This document shows positions 44,626 to 53,524 of a stretch of 64,000 bases of DNA, piece by piece. Source of the stretch: Paludibacter sp. (lineage in GTDB: Bacteria > Bacteroidota > Bacteroidia > Bacteroidales > Paludibacteraceae); the NCBI GenBank assembly GCA_019163375.1, contig JAFLKK010000014.1, forward strand, positions 29,035-93,034, read 5' to 3'. The translations under genes and the position numbers were made by a program. Under the pieces are notes generated by a model, which worked only from the letters and a program-made list of their open reading frames with translations, was not told where the DNA came from and ran no database searches. Numbering within the stretch: the stretch's first letter is position 1; the number at the start of each line of letters is the position of its first letter.

Positions 44626-44991
44626 ATGAATTTCAACAAAAACCGACTGCTCTTATTGAGTAGCTCTTTTCTATGCGTAGCAGTTTTACTGCTGCAAGCC
44701 TGCAGCATTGCAAAAGAAACGAACCGAGACAAACTATGTGGCAATTGGGTAAGCGTAAATGGCGAGCCCGATGTAGTGATCTTCCGCGAAGGGAATGTCT
44801 ACAAGGTCACGGTATTCAGGCGTGCGGGCATTACCCGAACGCTCCGTCCGGAAACTTTCTTGCTAAAAGAAGAAAACGGCAATTTATTTATCAACACAGG
44901 GTTTCGTATTGACATCGCTTATAACGAGGCGACAGATGTACTCACCTTCTCACCGCATGGGGACTATACCCGGGTCGGCGTAAAAAAATAA
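44626..44991 (+). CDS. traH: Small lipoprotein, DUF3876-like (traH position)
   Basis: The 121-residue protein has a lipoprotein signal with lipobox LLQAC (Cys at about 26) and a beta-rich domain (CGNWVSVNGEPDVVIFREG...) like DUF3876 proteins in Bacteroides transfer regions. It lies between traG and traI, the position of traH in CTnDOT-type elements. Its function is unknown. The gene symbol is inferred from position. Confidence 0.72.
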   Translation: MNFNKNRLLLLSSSFLCVAVLLLQACSIAKETNRDKLCGNWVSVNGEPDVVIFREGNVYKVTVFRRAGITRTLRPETFLLKEENGNLFINTGFRIDIAYNEATDVLTFSPHGDYTRVGVKK

Positions 44992-45015
44992 TCAACCACT
45001 AAAATCCACAAGAAT

Positions 45016-45645
45016 ATGAAAACAAAAATTTTGATTATTTTCAGTTTGTGTCTGCTTCTCACAGGAAAAGCAAACGCACAATGGGTCGTAACCGATCCTA
45101 CAAATCTCGCACAAGGGATTATCAACACCACTAAGCAAATTGTAGAGACTTCGACGACGGCAAAAAATATGTTGTCGAACTTTCAGCAAACTGTAAAAAT
45201 CTATGATCAGGGAAAGAAGTATTACGACGCATTGAAGTCCGTAAACAACCTTATCAAAGATGCCCGTAAGGTACAACTAACCATCCTGATGGTTGGAGAA
45301 ATATCAGATGTCTATGTAAATAGCTTCCAAAAAATGATGCGGGATGACAACTACACAGTCGAAGAACTGGGAGCCATCGCCTTTGGCTACACAAAACTAC
45401 TGGAAGAGAGTAATGATGTTCTGAAAGAGATGAAAGACGTGGTAAACATCACCACACTTTCGATGACCGATAAGGAACGCATGGACGTGATAGACAAGTG
45501 CTACAATTCTGCAAAACGCTATCGTAATCTGGTCACCTATTACACCAATAAGAACATTTCGGTTAGCTACCTGCGTGCGAAAAAGAAAAATGATACGTCA
45601 AGAATAATAGCCCTTTACGGAAATAGTAACGAAAGATATTGGTAA
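45016..45645 (+). CDS. traI: TraI, DUF4141 conjugation protein
   Basis: The 209-residue protein has a signal peptide (ending KANAQ) and a helical mature part with coiled-coil character (TSTTAKNMLSNFQQTVKIYDQGKKYYD), like the VirB5-related DUF4141/TraI proteins. It should be periplasmic in the mating pore. The repeated motif CCACTAAAATCCAC lies just upstream (44996-45009). Confidence 0.88.
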   Translation: MKTKILIIFSLCLLLTGKANAQWVVTDPTNLAQGIINTTKQIVETSTTAKNMLSNFQQTVKIYDQGKKYYDALKSVNNLIKDARKVQLTILMVGEISDVYVNSFQKMMRDDNYTVEELGAIAFGYTKLLEESNDVLKEMKDVVNITTLSMTDKERMDVIDKCYNSAKRYRNLVTYYTNKNISVSYLRAKKKNDTSRIIALYGNSNERYW

Positions 45646-45647
45646 TT

Positions 45648-46661
45648 ATGACACTACTAACCATTGAATTTGATAACCTGCACACCATTCTCCGCTCTCT
45701 TTATACGGAGATGATGCCGCTTTGCTCCAATATGTCAGGGGTGGCAAAAGGTGTCGCTGGATTAGGAGCCCTGTTTTATGTCTCGGTACGGGTATGGCAA
45801 TCGCTCGCCCGAGCTGAGGTGATTGACGTGTACCCAATGCTACGTCCGTTTGCAATAGGCTTTTGTATTATGTTTTTTCCAACGATTGTACTCGGAACGA
45901 TTAATGGGGTATTAAGTCCCATTGTACAGGGGACAAATCAAATGCTCGAAAGTCAGACTTTCGATATGAACAAATATCGGGAACAGAAAGACAAGTTGGA
46001 GTATGAATCCATGATGCGAAACCCGGAAACGGCTTATCTGGTCAGTAACGAGGAGTTCGATAAACAATTGGACGAACTCGGCTGGTCACCGGAGGATATG
46101 GTCACCGTAACGGGAATGTATATCGAACGGGGAATGTACAGTATGAAAAAGTCTATCCGTGATTTTTTTCGGGAGGTGCTGGAATTATTATTTGAGGCTG
46201 CTGCCCTGGTGATTGATACCATCCGTACCTTCTTTCTTATTGTCTTAGCAATACTCGGTCCGATAGCCTTTGCCATTTCCGTCTGGGATGGATTTCAAAG
46301 TACGCTCACGCAATGGATCTGCCGCTATGTGCAGGTTTATTTATGGCTACCCGTATCCGATTTGTTCAGTTCCATACTGGCAAAAATACAAGTATTGATG
46401 CTGCAAAACGATATTTCGGAGCTACAGAATAATCCCAATTACTCCATTGATGCCAGTAATGGTGTGTATATCATATTCATGATCATTGGTATTATCGGCT
46501 ATTTCACCATACCTACCGTTTCCGGTTGGATTATTCAAGCAGGTGGTATGGGTAGCTATGGACGCAATATTGGTCAGACAGCGAATCGTGCAGGTGGTGT
46601 TGCCGGAAGTGTAGCAGGTGCTATGACTGGGAATGTAGCCGGTCGTCTATTGAAAAAATGA
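45648..46661 (+). CDS. traJ: TraJ, VirB6-like membrane protein
   Basis: The 337-residue protein (ATG 45648; a TTG at 45639 would add three residues) has at least six membrane helices, including the IRTFFLIVLAILGPIAFAISVWDGF region, which resembles VirB6/TrbL. The C-terminus is Gly/Ala-rich (GGVAGSVAGAMTGNVAGRLL). It forms an inner-membrane part of the mating apparatus. It directly follows traI. Confidence 0.9.
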   Translation: MTLLTIEFDNLHTILRSLYTEMMPLCSNMSGVAKGVAGLGALFYVSVRVWQSLARAEVIDVYPMLRPFAIGFCIMFFPTIVLGTINGVLSPIVQGTNQMLESQTFDMNKYREQKDKLEYESMMRNPETAYLVSNEEFDKQLDELGWSPEDMVTVTGMYIERGMYSMKKSIRDFFREVLELLFEAAALVIDTIRTFFLIVLAILGPIAFAISVWDGFQSTLTQWICRYVQVYLWLPVSDLFSSILAKIQVLMLQNDISELQNNPNYSIDASNGVYIIFMIIGIIGYFTIPTVSGWIIQAGGMGSYGRNIGQTANRAGGVAGSVAGAMTGNVAGRLLKK

Positions 46662-46711
46662 AAAGTATAAAATCAACATGCATGTAATTCAAAAATATAA
46701 GATTCAAAAAT

Positions 46712-47335
46712 ATGGAATTTAAAAGTTTAAAGAACATCGAAACAAGTTTCAGGCAAATACGCCTGTTCGGGATTGTCTTCGTCTTGCTCTGTGCCGCCAT
46801 CGTAGGATACTCCGTTTGGAGTTCTTACAACTTCGCACAGAAACAGCGTGAAAAGATATACGTGCTGGACGGTGGCAAATCATTGATGCTTGCCCTTTCG
46901 CAAGACCTTTCTCAGAACCGTCCTGCAGAAGCAAGAGAGCATGTCCGTCGCTTTCACGAGCTATTTTTCACGCTGTCTCCTGATAAAAGTGCCATTGATA
47001 ACAATATAAAACGGGCTTTGCTATTGGCTGATAAAAGCGCATATAACTACTACACCGACTTTGCGGAGAAAGGATATTATAACCGCATTATTGCCGGTAA
47101 TATCAATCAGGTCGTACAAGTAGATAGTGTAGTCTGCAATTTTGATCGCTACCCTTATCTGGTTAACACCTATGCTCGGCAAATGATTATCCGGGAAAGC
47201 AACGTAACAGAACGAAGCCTTGTAACTACCTGTCATTTGTTGAATGCTACCCGCAGTGACAATAATCCCAATGGGTTCACCATCGAAGGATTCACCATTC
47301 TTGAAAACAAGGATTTAAAAACACAAGAGAGATAA
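46712..47335 (+). CDS. traK: TraK, VirB8-like conjugation protein
   Basis: The 207-residue protein has a single N-terminal membrane helix (LFGIVFVLLCAAIVGYSVW) and a periplasmic domain, and matches Bacteroides TraK, which behaves like a VirB8-type assembly factor. Motif EVRRFHELFF-type residues are present. It lies 50 bases after traJ and two bases before traL. Confidence 0.9.
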   Translation: MEFKSLKNIETSFRQIRLFGIVFVLLCAAIVGYSVWSSYNFAQKQREKIYVLDGGKSLMLALSQDLSQNRPAEAREHVRRFHELFFTLSPDKSAIDNNIKRALLLADKSAYNYYTDFAEKGYYNRIIAGNINQVVQVDSVVCNFDRYPYLVNTYARQMIIRESNVTERSLVTTCHLLNATRSDNNPNGFTIEGFTILENKDLKTQER

Positions 47336-47337
47336 CG

Positions 47338-47598
47338 ATGAAAGAGCTATTAAAATGCATTAAGAATTGGAGAAACAGACAAGATGAACGACTGCGCTGT
47401 AAATTGGATGGGTTATCACCCAAAATGAGACTCGTCGTGGTCTTTACTTTGCTCACTGTATTTGCAATATGCGCTTTCTATATGGTTGGAACGGCACTTT
47501 ACCGGATTGGCAAAAATGACGGTCAGCAAATAGAAATAGAACATATCAAACAGTTAGACTTGCATCATAAGCAAGACAGTATTAACTCTTATAAATAA
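47338..47598 (+). CDS. traL: TraL, DUF3989 membrane protein
   Basis: The 86-residue protein has one membrane helix (LVVVFTLLTVFAICAFYMVGTAL) after a charged cytoplasmic head of about 35 residues, as in DUF3989 proteins in Bacteroides tra operons. It is translationally close to traK and traM (two bases to each). Its role is unknown. Confidence 0.85.
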   Translation: MKELLKCIKNWRNRQDERLRCKLDGLSPKMRLVVVFTLLTVFAICAFYMVGTALYRIGKNDGQQIEIEHIKQLDLHHKQDSINSYK

Positions 47599-47600
47599 AT

Positions 47601-48968
47601 ATGATTATGGAAGAAAACAAGTTAGACAAGACCTCCACCACACCGCGAAAGCCTGAAAAGACCTTGACGGAAGAGCAGCGTCAAAAGCGCAAAAAAATGC
47701 TGGTCTATCCGCTCATGTTCCTGCTTTTTGTCGGTTCAATGTGGCTGATCTTTGCTCCATCTGCCAAAGACAAGAAAAAGGAAGAGCAGGGTCAAAAATT
47801 CAATACGGATATGCCACTTCCGACTGATGCAGGTATTATCGGTGACAAGCAAAAAGCTTACGAGCATGCTAAAATGGAGGATAAGCAGAAAGAACGCAAC
47901 AGTACAATGCAAGACCTTGCTTCTTTATTCGGTGACAGAAAAGAAACATCTGAAAAGGGTGTTGGTTTGACAAATGCAGAAACGGGGAAACAACCTGCAT
48001 ATGCTTCTAGTGGTGGAGGAAGTTACCGCCCCCGACAGACCATACAGTCTTCAGCAACCGCTTATCAGACCATGAACCGGACACTGGGTAATTTCTATGA
48101 GTCGCCGAAAGTGGACTCAAAAAAAGAAGAACTTCAACAACGTATCGACGAATTGGAGAAACGCTTGGCTTCACAGGAAACTCCGAAATCAACCATGAAT
48201 GATCAGGTCGCACTACTCGAAAAATCCTATGAACTGGCGGCAAAATATATGCCTGCAGGACAAGGGGGGCAGATGACGCAGACAAATTCCTCAGGTGATA
48301 AGGTGCATTCAGAGAAAAAACGCAATGGAAATGCGTCAAACGGAAAAACAGGAATAACTACTGTCACACAGGTCACGACAAAACTTGTATCGGGTCTTGC
48401 ACAACCCATGAGTGACACAGCATTTATAACGGCTTATTCCCAATCACGCAATGGCGGTTTTTACACAGCAGTTGGAAACAGCGTCTCACAAGAAAAGAAT
48501 ACGATTGCCGCGTGCATACACGGAGATCAGACCTTGACTGATGGGCAAACCGTCCGCCTGCGGATATTGGAACCCATGAATGTAAGGGGAATAGTCGTAC
48601 CACGTAACTCCATTATTACCGGTGCAACAAAGCTACAGGGCGAAAGGCTAAATATTAGCATCACTTCACTGGAATACGGAGGAACAATTACCCCTGTTGA
48701 GTTATCGGTATTCGACAATGACGGGCAGGAAGGTGTCTTTATCCCCAATTCAATGGAGTCAAGTGCCATCAAGGAAGTAGCTGCCAACATGGGTACGTCA
48801 TTGGGAAGCAGCATCAATATCTCGACCAATGCTGGAGCACAACTGGCTTCCGATTTAGGTAAAGGAGCTATACAAGGTACTTCACAGTATATCGCCAAGA
48901 AAATGCGTACCATTAAGGTGCACCTAAAAGCCGGGTATAAGGTCATGCTATACCAACCGGAAAATTAA
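47601..48968 (+). CDS. traM: TraM, VirB10-like conjugation protein
   Basis: The 455-residue protein has a cytoplasmic N-terminus, one membrane helix (MLVYPLMFLLFVGSMWLIF near residue 33), a Gln/Lys-rich linker, a coiled-coil (ELQQRIDELEKRLASQET) and a C-terminal beta domain with the VirB10-type stretch IAACIHGDQTLTDGQTVRLRI. It links inner and outer membrane in the channel. The start is at ATG 47601 or ATG 47607. Confidence 0.92.
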   Translation: MIMEENKLDKTSTTPRKPEKTLTEEQRQKRKKMLVYPLMFLLFVGSMWLIFAPSAKDKKKEEQGQKFNTDMPLPTDAGIIGDKQKAYEHAKMEDKQKERNSTMQDLASLFGDRKETSEKGVGLTNAETGKQPAYASSGGGSYRPRQTIQSSATAYQTMNRTLGNFYESPKVDSKKEELQQRIDELEKRLASQETPKSTMNDQVALLEKSYELAAKYMPAGQGGQMTQTNSSGDKVHSEKKRNGNASNGKTGITTVTQVTTKLVSGLAQPMSDTAFITAYSQSRNGGFYTAVGNSVSQEKNTIAACIHGDQTLTDGQTVRLRILEPMNVRGIVVPRNSIITGATKLQGERLNISITSLEYGGTITPVELSVFDNDGQEGVFIPNSMESSAIKEVAANMGTSLGSSINISTNAGAQLASDLGKGAIQGTSQYIAKKMRTIKVHLKAGYKVMLYQPEN

Positions 48969-49021
48969 ATTCTATTATTAACAACGGGTCTAACGGCCCA
49001 ACCACTAAAATCCACAAAAAA

Positions 49022-49936
49022 ATGAAAAAGTTCTTTTTAACGATGGTTCTTCTAATGAGCCTGTTTGCAGTACATGCACAAGAAACAACGGGTGACCTTT
49101 ACCAAGGTCTGACTAAAAAACTAACGTTCGACCGTATGATTCCACCTCACGGGCTGGAAGTGACTTACGACAAGACCGTACACATCATCTTCCCTTCGGC
49201 GGTACGTTATGTCGATTTAGGTTCTCCTAACCTGATTGCAGGAAAGGCAGACGGAGCTGAAAATGTAATCCGAGTGAAAGCAACAGTAAAGAATTTCCGT
49301 CAGGAAACCAATCTCTCGGTGATTACCGAGGACGGTTCGTTCTACACTTTCAATGTAAAATATGCCAATGAACCATTGCTCCTGAACGTCGAAATGACCG
49401 ACTTTATACATGATGGCGAGGAGGTGAATCGCCCGAACAATGCAATGGATATCTACCTGAAAGAGCTGGGAAGTGAAAGCCCTATGTTGGTGCGTATGAT
49501 TATGAAATCCATCTACAAGAATGACAAGCGAGAAGTGAAACATATAGGTTGCAAACGTTTCGGTATTCAGTATATGCTAAAAGGTATTTATACCCACAAC
49601 GGGCTGCTATACTTCCACACACAGATTAAGAATTCTTCCAATGTTCCGTTTGATGTAGATTTTATCACATTCAAAATCGTAGATAAGAAAGTGGCCAAAC
49701 GTACTGCCATACAAGAACAGGTTATTTTTCCACTTCGTGCCTATAACTATGCCGTCCGTGTAGCTGGAAAGAAAGATGAGTCTACGGTATTTGCGATGGA
49801 CAAATTCACCATTCCCGACGACAAGCAATTGGTAGTAGAACTGAACGAGAAAAACGGCGGTCGCCACCAGTCGTTCACCATTGAGAATGAAGATCTGGTG
49901 CGTGCCAGAGTTATCAACGAATTAAAAGTAAAGTAA
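49022..49936 (+). CDS. traN: TraN, DUF4138 (VirB9-like) conjugation protein
   Basis: The 304-residue protein has a signal peptide (ending VHAQ) and two beta domains: one with VIFPSAVRYVDLGSPNLIAGKA-type residues near 52 that fits VirB9/TraN, and a C-terminal one. It should be an outer-membrane-complex protein. The CCACTAAAATCCAC motif precedes it at 49002-49015. Confidence 0.9.
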   Translation: MKKFFLTMVLLMSLFAVHAQETTGDLYQGLTKKLTFDRMIPPHGLEVTYDKTVHIIFPSAVRYVDLGSPNLIAGKADGAENVIRVKATVKNFRQETNLSVITEDGSFYTFNVKYANEPLLLNVEMTDFIHDGEEVNRPNNAMDIYLKELGSESPMLVRMIMKSIYKNDKREVKHIGCKRFGIQYMLKGIYTHNGLLYFHTQIKNSSNVPFDVDFITFKIVDKKVAKRTAIQEQVIFPLRAYNYAVRVAGKKDESTVFAMDKFTIPDDKQLVVELNEKNGGRHQSFTIENEDLVRARVINELKVK

Positions 49937-49937
49937 C

Positions 49938-50513
49938 ATGAGAAAGTTCTTGTTCTTTGTAGTAGTGTCGCTTGCCCTTATCGGGCAGGCGAACGCTCAA
50001 CGATATCTCAAGGGAATGCGGGGCATTCAACTGACTACAGGTATGGCGGATGGCTTTTACAATCATGCCAATCAAAACGAAACGGGGTACTATTTCGGTG
50101 CGGCTCTTTCCACTTATACAGTCGGCGGTAATAAATGGGTATTCGGAGGAGAGTATCTTCAGAAATACAATCCTTATAAAGATACTCGTATTCCAACGAC
50201 GCAATTTACAACCGAAGGTGGGTATTATGTCAATGTCCTTTCCGATGCCAATAAAATATTTTTCCTTTATATTGGCGGTTCTGCTCTTGCAGGTTACGAG
50301 ACCGTAAATTGGGATAAGAAAATACTGTTTGATGGTTCACAGTTGACAAACAAAGACGCTTTTATCTATGGAGGAGCAATCACATTGGAGGTAGAAAGTT
50401 ATCTTTCCGACCGTATCGTCTTATTGTTTAATACACGAGAACGGTGTTTGTGGGGAGGATCAACGGGGCATTTCCATACACAGGTTGGCGCAGGAATCAA
50501 GTTCATTCTTTAA
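49938..50513 (+). CDS. traO: TraO outer-membrane-like conjugation protein
   Basis: The 191-residue protein has a signal peptide (ending ANAQ) and a mature sequence with an eight-strand barrel pattern (GYYFGAALSTYTVGGNKWVFGGEY...), matching Bacteroides TraO. It lies one base after traN. The C-terminal FHTQVGAGIKFIL fits an outer-membrane end. Confidence 0.88.
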   Translation: MRKFLFFVVVSLALIGQANAQRYLKGMRGIQLTTGMADGFYNHANQNETGYYFGAALSTYTVGGNKWVFGGEYLQKYNPYKDTRIPTTQFTTEGGYYVNVLSDANKIFFLYIGGSALAGYETVNWDKKILFDGSQLTNKDAFIYGGAITLEVESYLSDRIVLLFNTRERCLWGGSTGHFHTQVGAGIKFIL

Positions 50514-50526
50514 AAAAACAATGTGT

Positions 50527-50946
50527 ATGAAAAAGAGAGTATTTAGTATTGTAATGTGTGGCTTTGTGATCGCTACCCTTTTTTGTTGCGCCTCTTGTGA
50601 TAACAAGTTAGATATTCAGCAGGCGTTTCCATTTACTGTGGAAACAATGCCGGTGCAAACCAAGATAGTAAAAGGTGAAACTGTCGAAATCAGGTGTGAA
50701 CTCAAACGTGAAGGAGTGTATGATGGAGCAACTTATACCATTCGGTTTTTTCAGCCAGCTGGTAAAGGTTCCCTACAGTTGGATGACGGTACCGTGTTCA
50801 AACCGAATGACCGTTATTCGTTGGATAAGGGAATATTCAGACTTTATTATACTTCTGCGTCAACGGATCAACAAACGATAGACGTTTATGTGGAGGATAA
50901 TTTCGGGCAGATAAAGCAACTGACTTTTGACTTTTATAGAGAGTAA
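50527..50946 (+). CDS. traQ: TraQ, DUF3872 conjugation protein
   Basis: The 139-residue lipoprotein (ATG 50527; alternatives at 50521 and 50485 exist) has a lipobox CCASC and a beta-rich domain with VKGETVEIRCELKREG and FRLYYTSAS, as in DUF3872/TraQ. It follows traO by 13 bases. In CTnDOT, the primase-like traP lies between traO and traQ; it is absent here. It is the last recognisable tra gene. Confidence 0.85.
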   Translation: MKKRVFSIVMCGFVIATLFCCASCDNKLDIQQAFPFTVETMPVQTKIVKGETVEIRCELKREGVYDGATYTIRFFQPAGKGSLQLDDGTVFKPNDRYSLDKGIFRLYYTSASTDQQTIDVYVEDNFGQIKQLTFDFYRE

Positions 50947-51072
50947 TAACGAGAACGATAAAGAGGTTGTTGTTGATTAAACAAGTTTAGTCAACTTATT
51001 GAAAAACATTTGATAAATAATTTTATCAAGTGTTTTTTTATGGGTATTTTTGCAGAAATATCTATTAATGAC

Positions 51073-52431
51073 ATGGGAAAAGGAGATATAAAAACCAGAA
51101 AAGGGAAAATATTTAATGGGACATATGGCGTAAGGAGAAAGAGAAAGCAAAAAAAGAATTCCTTTTACGCAAAGAATGTTCAGAAGTTAAATAGCATTGA
51201 TGCTAAAAATAAATCTCTTAGAGTAGCCCGGGCATCTGTTTCAAGTAATCATGAGAAAGGAGTCGAAGGAGAACAAATAGTTAATGGATTGGCATCCAAA
51301 GCTTACCTTAAATATTGGTGTTACCCAAATCCTATTGATGAAGAAGGAGATAAAAAGGAAATTTGTGACTTATTAATCGCATTTTTTGATACTGCAATTA
51401 TAATATCTGTGAAAAATTACGATAACAAAGGTGATTATGAGCGATATAAAAGAAAAGTGGTAGAAAAATCTACAAATCAACTATTTGGAGCGGAAAGAAA
51501 ACTATTTAAATCAAATCGAAATATAAAAATAACACATCATGAACGGGGTGAGTTTATTTTCAAACCCTCAGACTACAAGCATCTACATCGAATAACTGTT
51601 AATGTTGGGGAACAATTTGAGAAATATGAATTTATCGATACAAAAGAGAATAAAGGGTGTATCAACATTTTTAACCAAGAAAGCTTTGAAGCTATAACAG
51701 ATGAATTAGATACTATAAAAGACTTAATAGAATACTTATCCATTAGAGAAACATTATTTCTTAAAAATAACGGAATACAAATGCATTGCTCTGAAAAAGA
51801 CTTATTGGCCTATTATTTAATGAATAACAGAGAATTTCCCCAAGAATGTTTCAATGGTAATTTTGAAGAATGGAGTAAGTCTTGTATTGGGAAATGGGAT
51901 ACATATTTGTATAGTCGTTCTGTCTTGTTAAAGAAACTCGCAGATGAAAAAAGTTATTTCATTGATGAACTCATAAAAAACGATGCTTTACCATTAGAGC
52001 ATGGGGAATTATTTGCGAAAGAACTTATGACATTAGATAGATTTGAAAGACGCAATATTGCTTCTGATTTATTTGAAGTTGTTATTAAATATCAAACTAT
52101 ACCAGATTGTCTTGCTCGCCGTCATTATATCATCAACGATATCTTATTTTTGTTTGTCTATTATCCACCTAATAAAACAGAAGAAGAGAAAGATTTAATA
52201 TTACAAAAAGCACAAGAAATATACGCTTATAAATTTAATCCTAATAAAGTATTGCTATTGGCAGCAACAAACAATATGCAACAATGGAAATTTGGATTGT
52301 TTGAAACCCAAAAAGCAGAACCAACAGAAAAACAGAAAAAATATTATGATATAATGATTAAGAAGTTTGGATGGTTTAAAGAGTTACAAGAAATACATAA
52401 AGAAAATAAAGAATATCCTGACGAACAATAA
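51073..52431 (+). CDS. PD-(D/E)XK-type nuclease with Thx-like ribosomal-protein N-terminus
   Basis: The start is placed at ATG 51073 because residues 1-27 (MGKGDIKTRKGKIFNGTYG then RRKRK) match the 30S protein Thx (bTHX/S31) almost motif by motif: GKGD, TR, GKI, GTYG, RxRK. Earlier TTG 51010 and ATG 51040 frames are open but unlike any leader. The remainder (452 residues in all) has a nuclease-like core: GVEGEQIVNGL (Glu65/67), EICDLLIAFF (Asp99) and ISVKNY (Lys114), which is the E...D-x14-K order of PD-(D/E)XK enzymes. The later 300 residues are helical and unknown. It is AT-rich cargo 126 bases after traQ and has no neighbours on its strand. Activity and ribosome binding are inference. Confidence 0.75.
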   Translation: MGKGDIKTRKGKIFNGTYGVRRKRKQKKNSFYAKNVQKLNSIDAKNKSLRVARASVSSNHEKGVEGEQIVNGLASKAYLKYWCYPNPIDEEGDKKEICDLLIAFFDTAIIISVKNYDNKGDYERYKRKVVEKSTNQLFGAERKLFKSNRNIKITHHERGEFIFKPSDYKHLHRITVNVGEQFEKYEFIDTKENKGCINIFNQESFEAITDELDTIKDLIEYLSIRETLFLKNNGIQMHCSEKDLLAYYLMNNREFPQECFNGNFEEWSKSCIGKWDTYLYSRSVLLKKLADEKSYFIDELIKNDALPLEHGELFAKELMTLDRFERRNIASDLFEVVIKYQTIPDCLARRHYIINDILFLFVYYPPNKTEEEKDLILQKAQEIYAYKFNPNKVLLLAATNNMQQWKFGLFETQKAEPTEKQKKYYDIMIKKFGWFKELQEIHKENKEYPDEQ

Positions 52432-52702
52432 ATTAGAATGAACAAGAATGAGTTATTGATAACTTTTAAAATAAAATTTTATCCAGACAGATTCTTTGCG
52501 TATTTGAATATTTTGACATAACAGCCTTACAACTTTTCTTACATGTCTTAATATTGGACAACACCCGAATTGCTATTTTATATCTTGTTTTCATTGTTTG
52601 CCTCCTTTTTATTTTAATTTTATGCGGATTCAAGAGGTAAGGGAGTTGAAGTTTCAGTTTTATCTGCCCCTCTTTTATCCGACATTTTTTTTATGCGTCT
52701 TT
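52432..52702. other. AT-rich gap after the nuclease
   Basis: I see no gene that I can support. A short poly-T/TTTT tract near 52610-52690 and the beginning of a GC-richer, repeat-bearing region follow at 52700. Confidence 0.3.
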
Positions 52703-52899
52703 CGGTCGGGTCGGTCGTTTTCGTTTCAGGAGCTTTTCCTGTGTAGGGGTTAGAGCGGACAAGGTTTTTGCGATAAATACTCTGTGAACGTAGTGAAGCA
52801 GGAAGATTTTTTGCAAAACCGCTTGCGGCTTGACCTTTTCCGACCGTTAAGACCCCGTAAATACTTTCGCTCCTGAAAAATGAAATACCGACTTGACCG
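52703..52899. repeat. Imperfect 31-bp inverted repeat with 135-bp spacer
   Basis: The arms 52703-52733 and 52869-52899 pair at 23 of 31 positions, with perfect ends CGGTC...TTTCAGGAGC and a GTCGGT block. The spacer carries smaller hairpins such as CCGC-TT-GCGG near 52820. It is non-coding and lies in a GC-richer island than the cargo on both sides. Confidence 0.55.
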
Positions 52900-53016
52900 A
52901 ATGAAAACTTTTCTATTCTGGAAGTAACAGTATTATGAGGCAGATTGGAATCAAAATTTAGACATTTAAATTATAACGGGTTCTCTTCATTGAGGTTAAC
53001 TCGCCGTAGAAAATAA

Positions 53017-53273
53017 AAACATACCGCTGGAAATGCTTAGGAAAATGGCTTGGGTAGTGACTGACTGTATGAATGGAGCTTGCGGAATGGAAAGGAAGGA
53101 AACTACCGAAGTCGTGCGGTGCTGAGGTGTATACATGAAATGAAAGCGGAATGAAATGTAAGGGTTCGAAGTGAGGTACGAACGTAGTTCCTGGAATGTA
53201 ATGGGCTTGAATGGAATGTAGATACCGCAAGCACATGGATAAATCAACACGGAATGTTTTTGTTTTCTGCTAC
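53017..53273. repeat. Direct repeat copy A (about 255 bp)
   Basis: This stretch is repeated at 53525-53778 with roughly four of five bases identical by eye. Shared blocks include GGAATGGAAAGGAAGGAAAC, GTAAGGGTTCGAAGTGAGGT and ACGAACGTAGTTCCTG. The reverse strand is open in two frames in both copies, but I do not recognise a protein family. It is G/A-rich on the plus strand. Confidence 0.75.
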
Positions 53274-53366
53274 AGCTACAGGGCGGTGGGGTAAATGAGG
53301 AAATGCACGAAGTGCCATACAACTTCCAAGCTGCTGAAAGGAGTTTGACATCTGTCCCCATATTTT

Positions 53367-53432
53367 GAAAACCTTTTATAATTTTCATTGCTACACGAAA
53401 TTTATCATCAATGAAAATTATAAGTGGTTTTC
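53367..53432. repeat. Inverted repeat with 24-base arms
   Basis: 53367-53390 (GAAAACCTTTTATAATTTTC and ATTG) and 53409-53432 are reverse complements at 22 of 24 positions, with an 18-base loop. It sits between the two copies of the 255-bp repeat and may be a terminator or a site for an element protein. Confidence 0.65.
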
Positions 53433-53524
53433 GGGGCTTTACTTTCGGGTTGGAGTAGCCTTACATCTCACCGATAAGGTGTAATTTCTTTTCGCTCTGC
53501 CTTCAGGCGTTCTACGCAGAAAAA

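Noticed and set aside
51010..51072. Extended N-terminus of the nuclease from TTG 51010
   Set aside because: The Thx-like motif begins exactly at ATG 51073; the extra 21 residues are AT-rich and unlike a leader.
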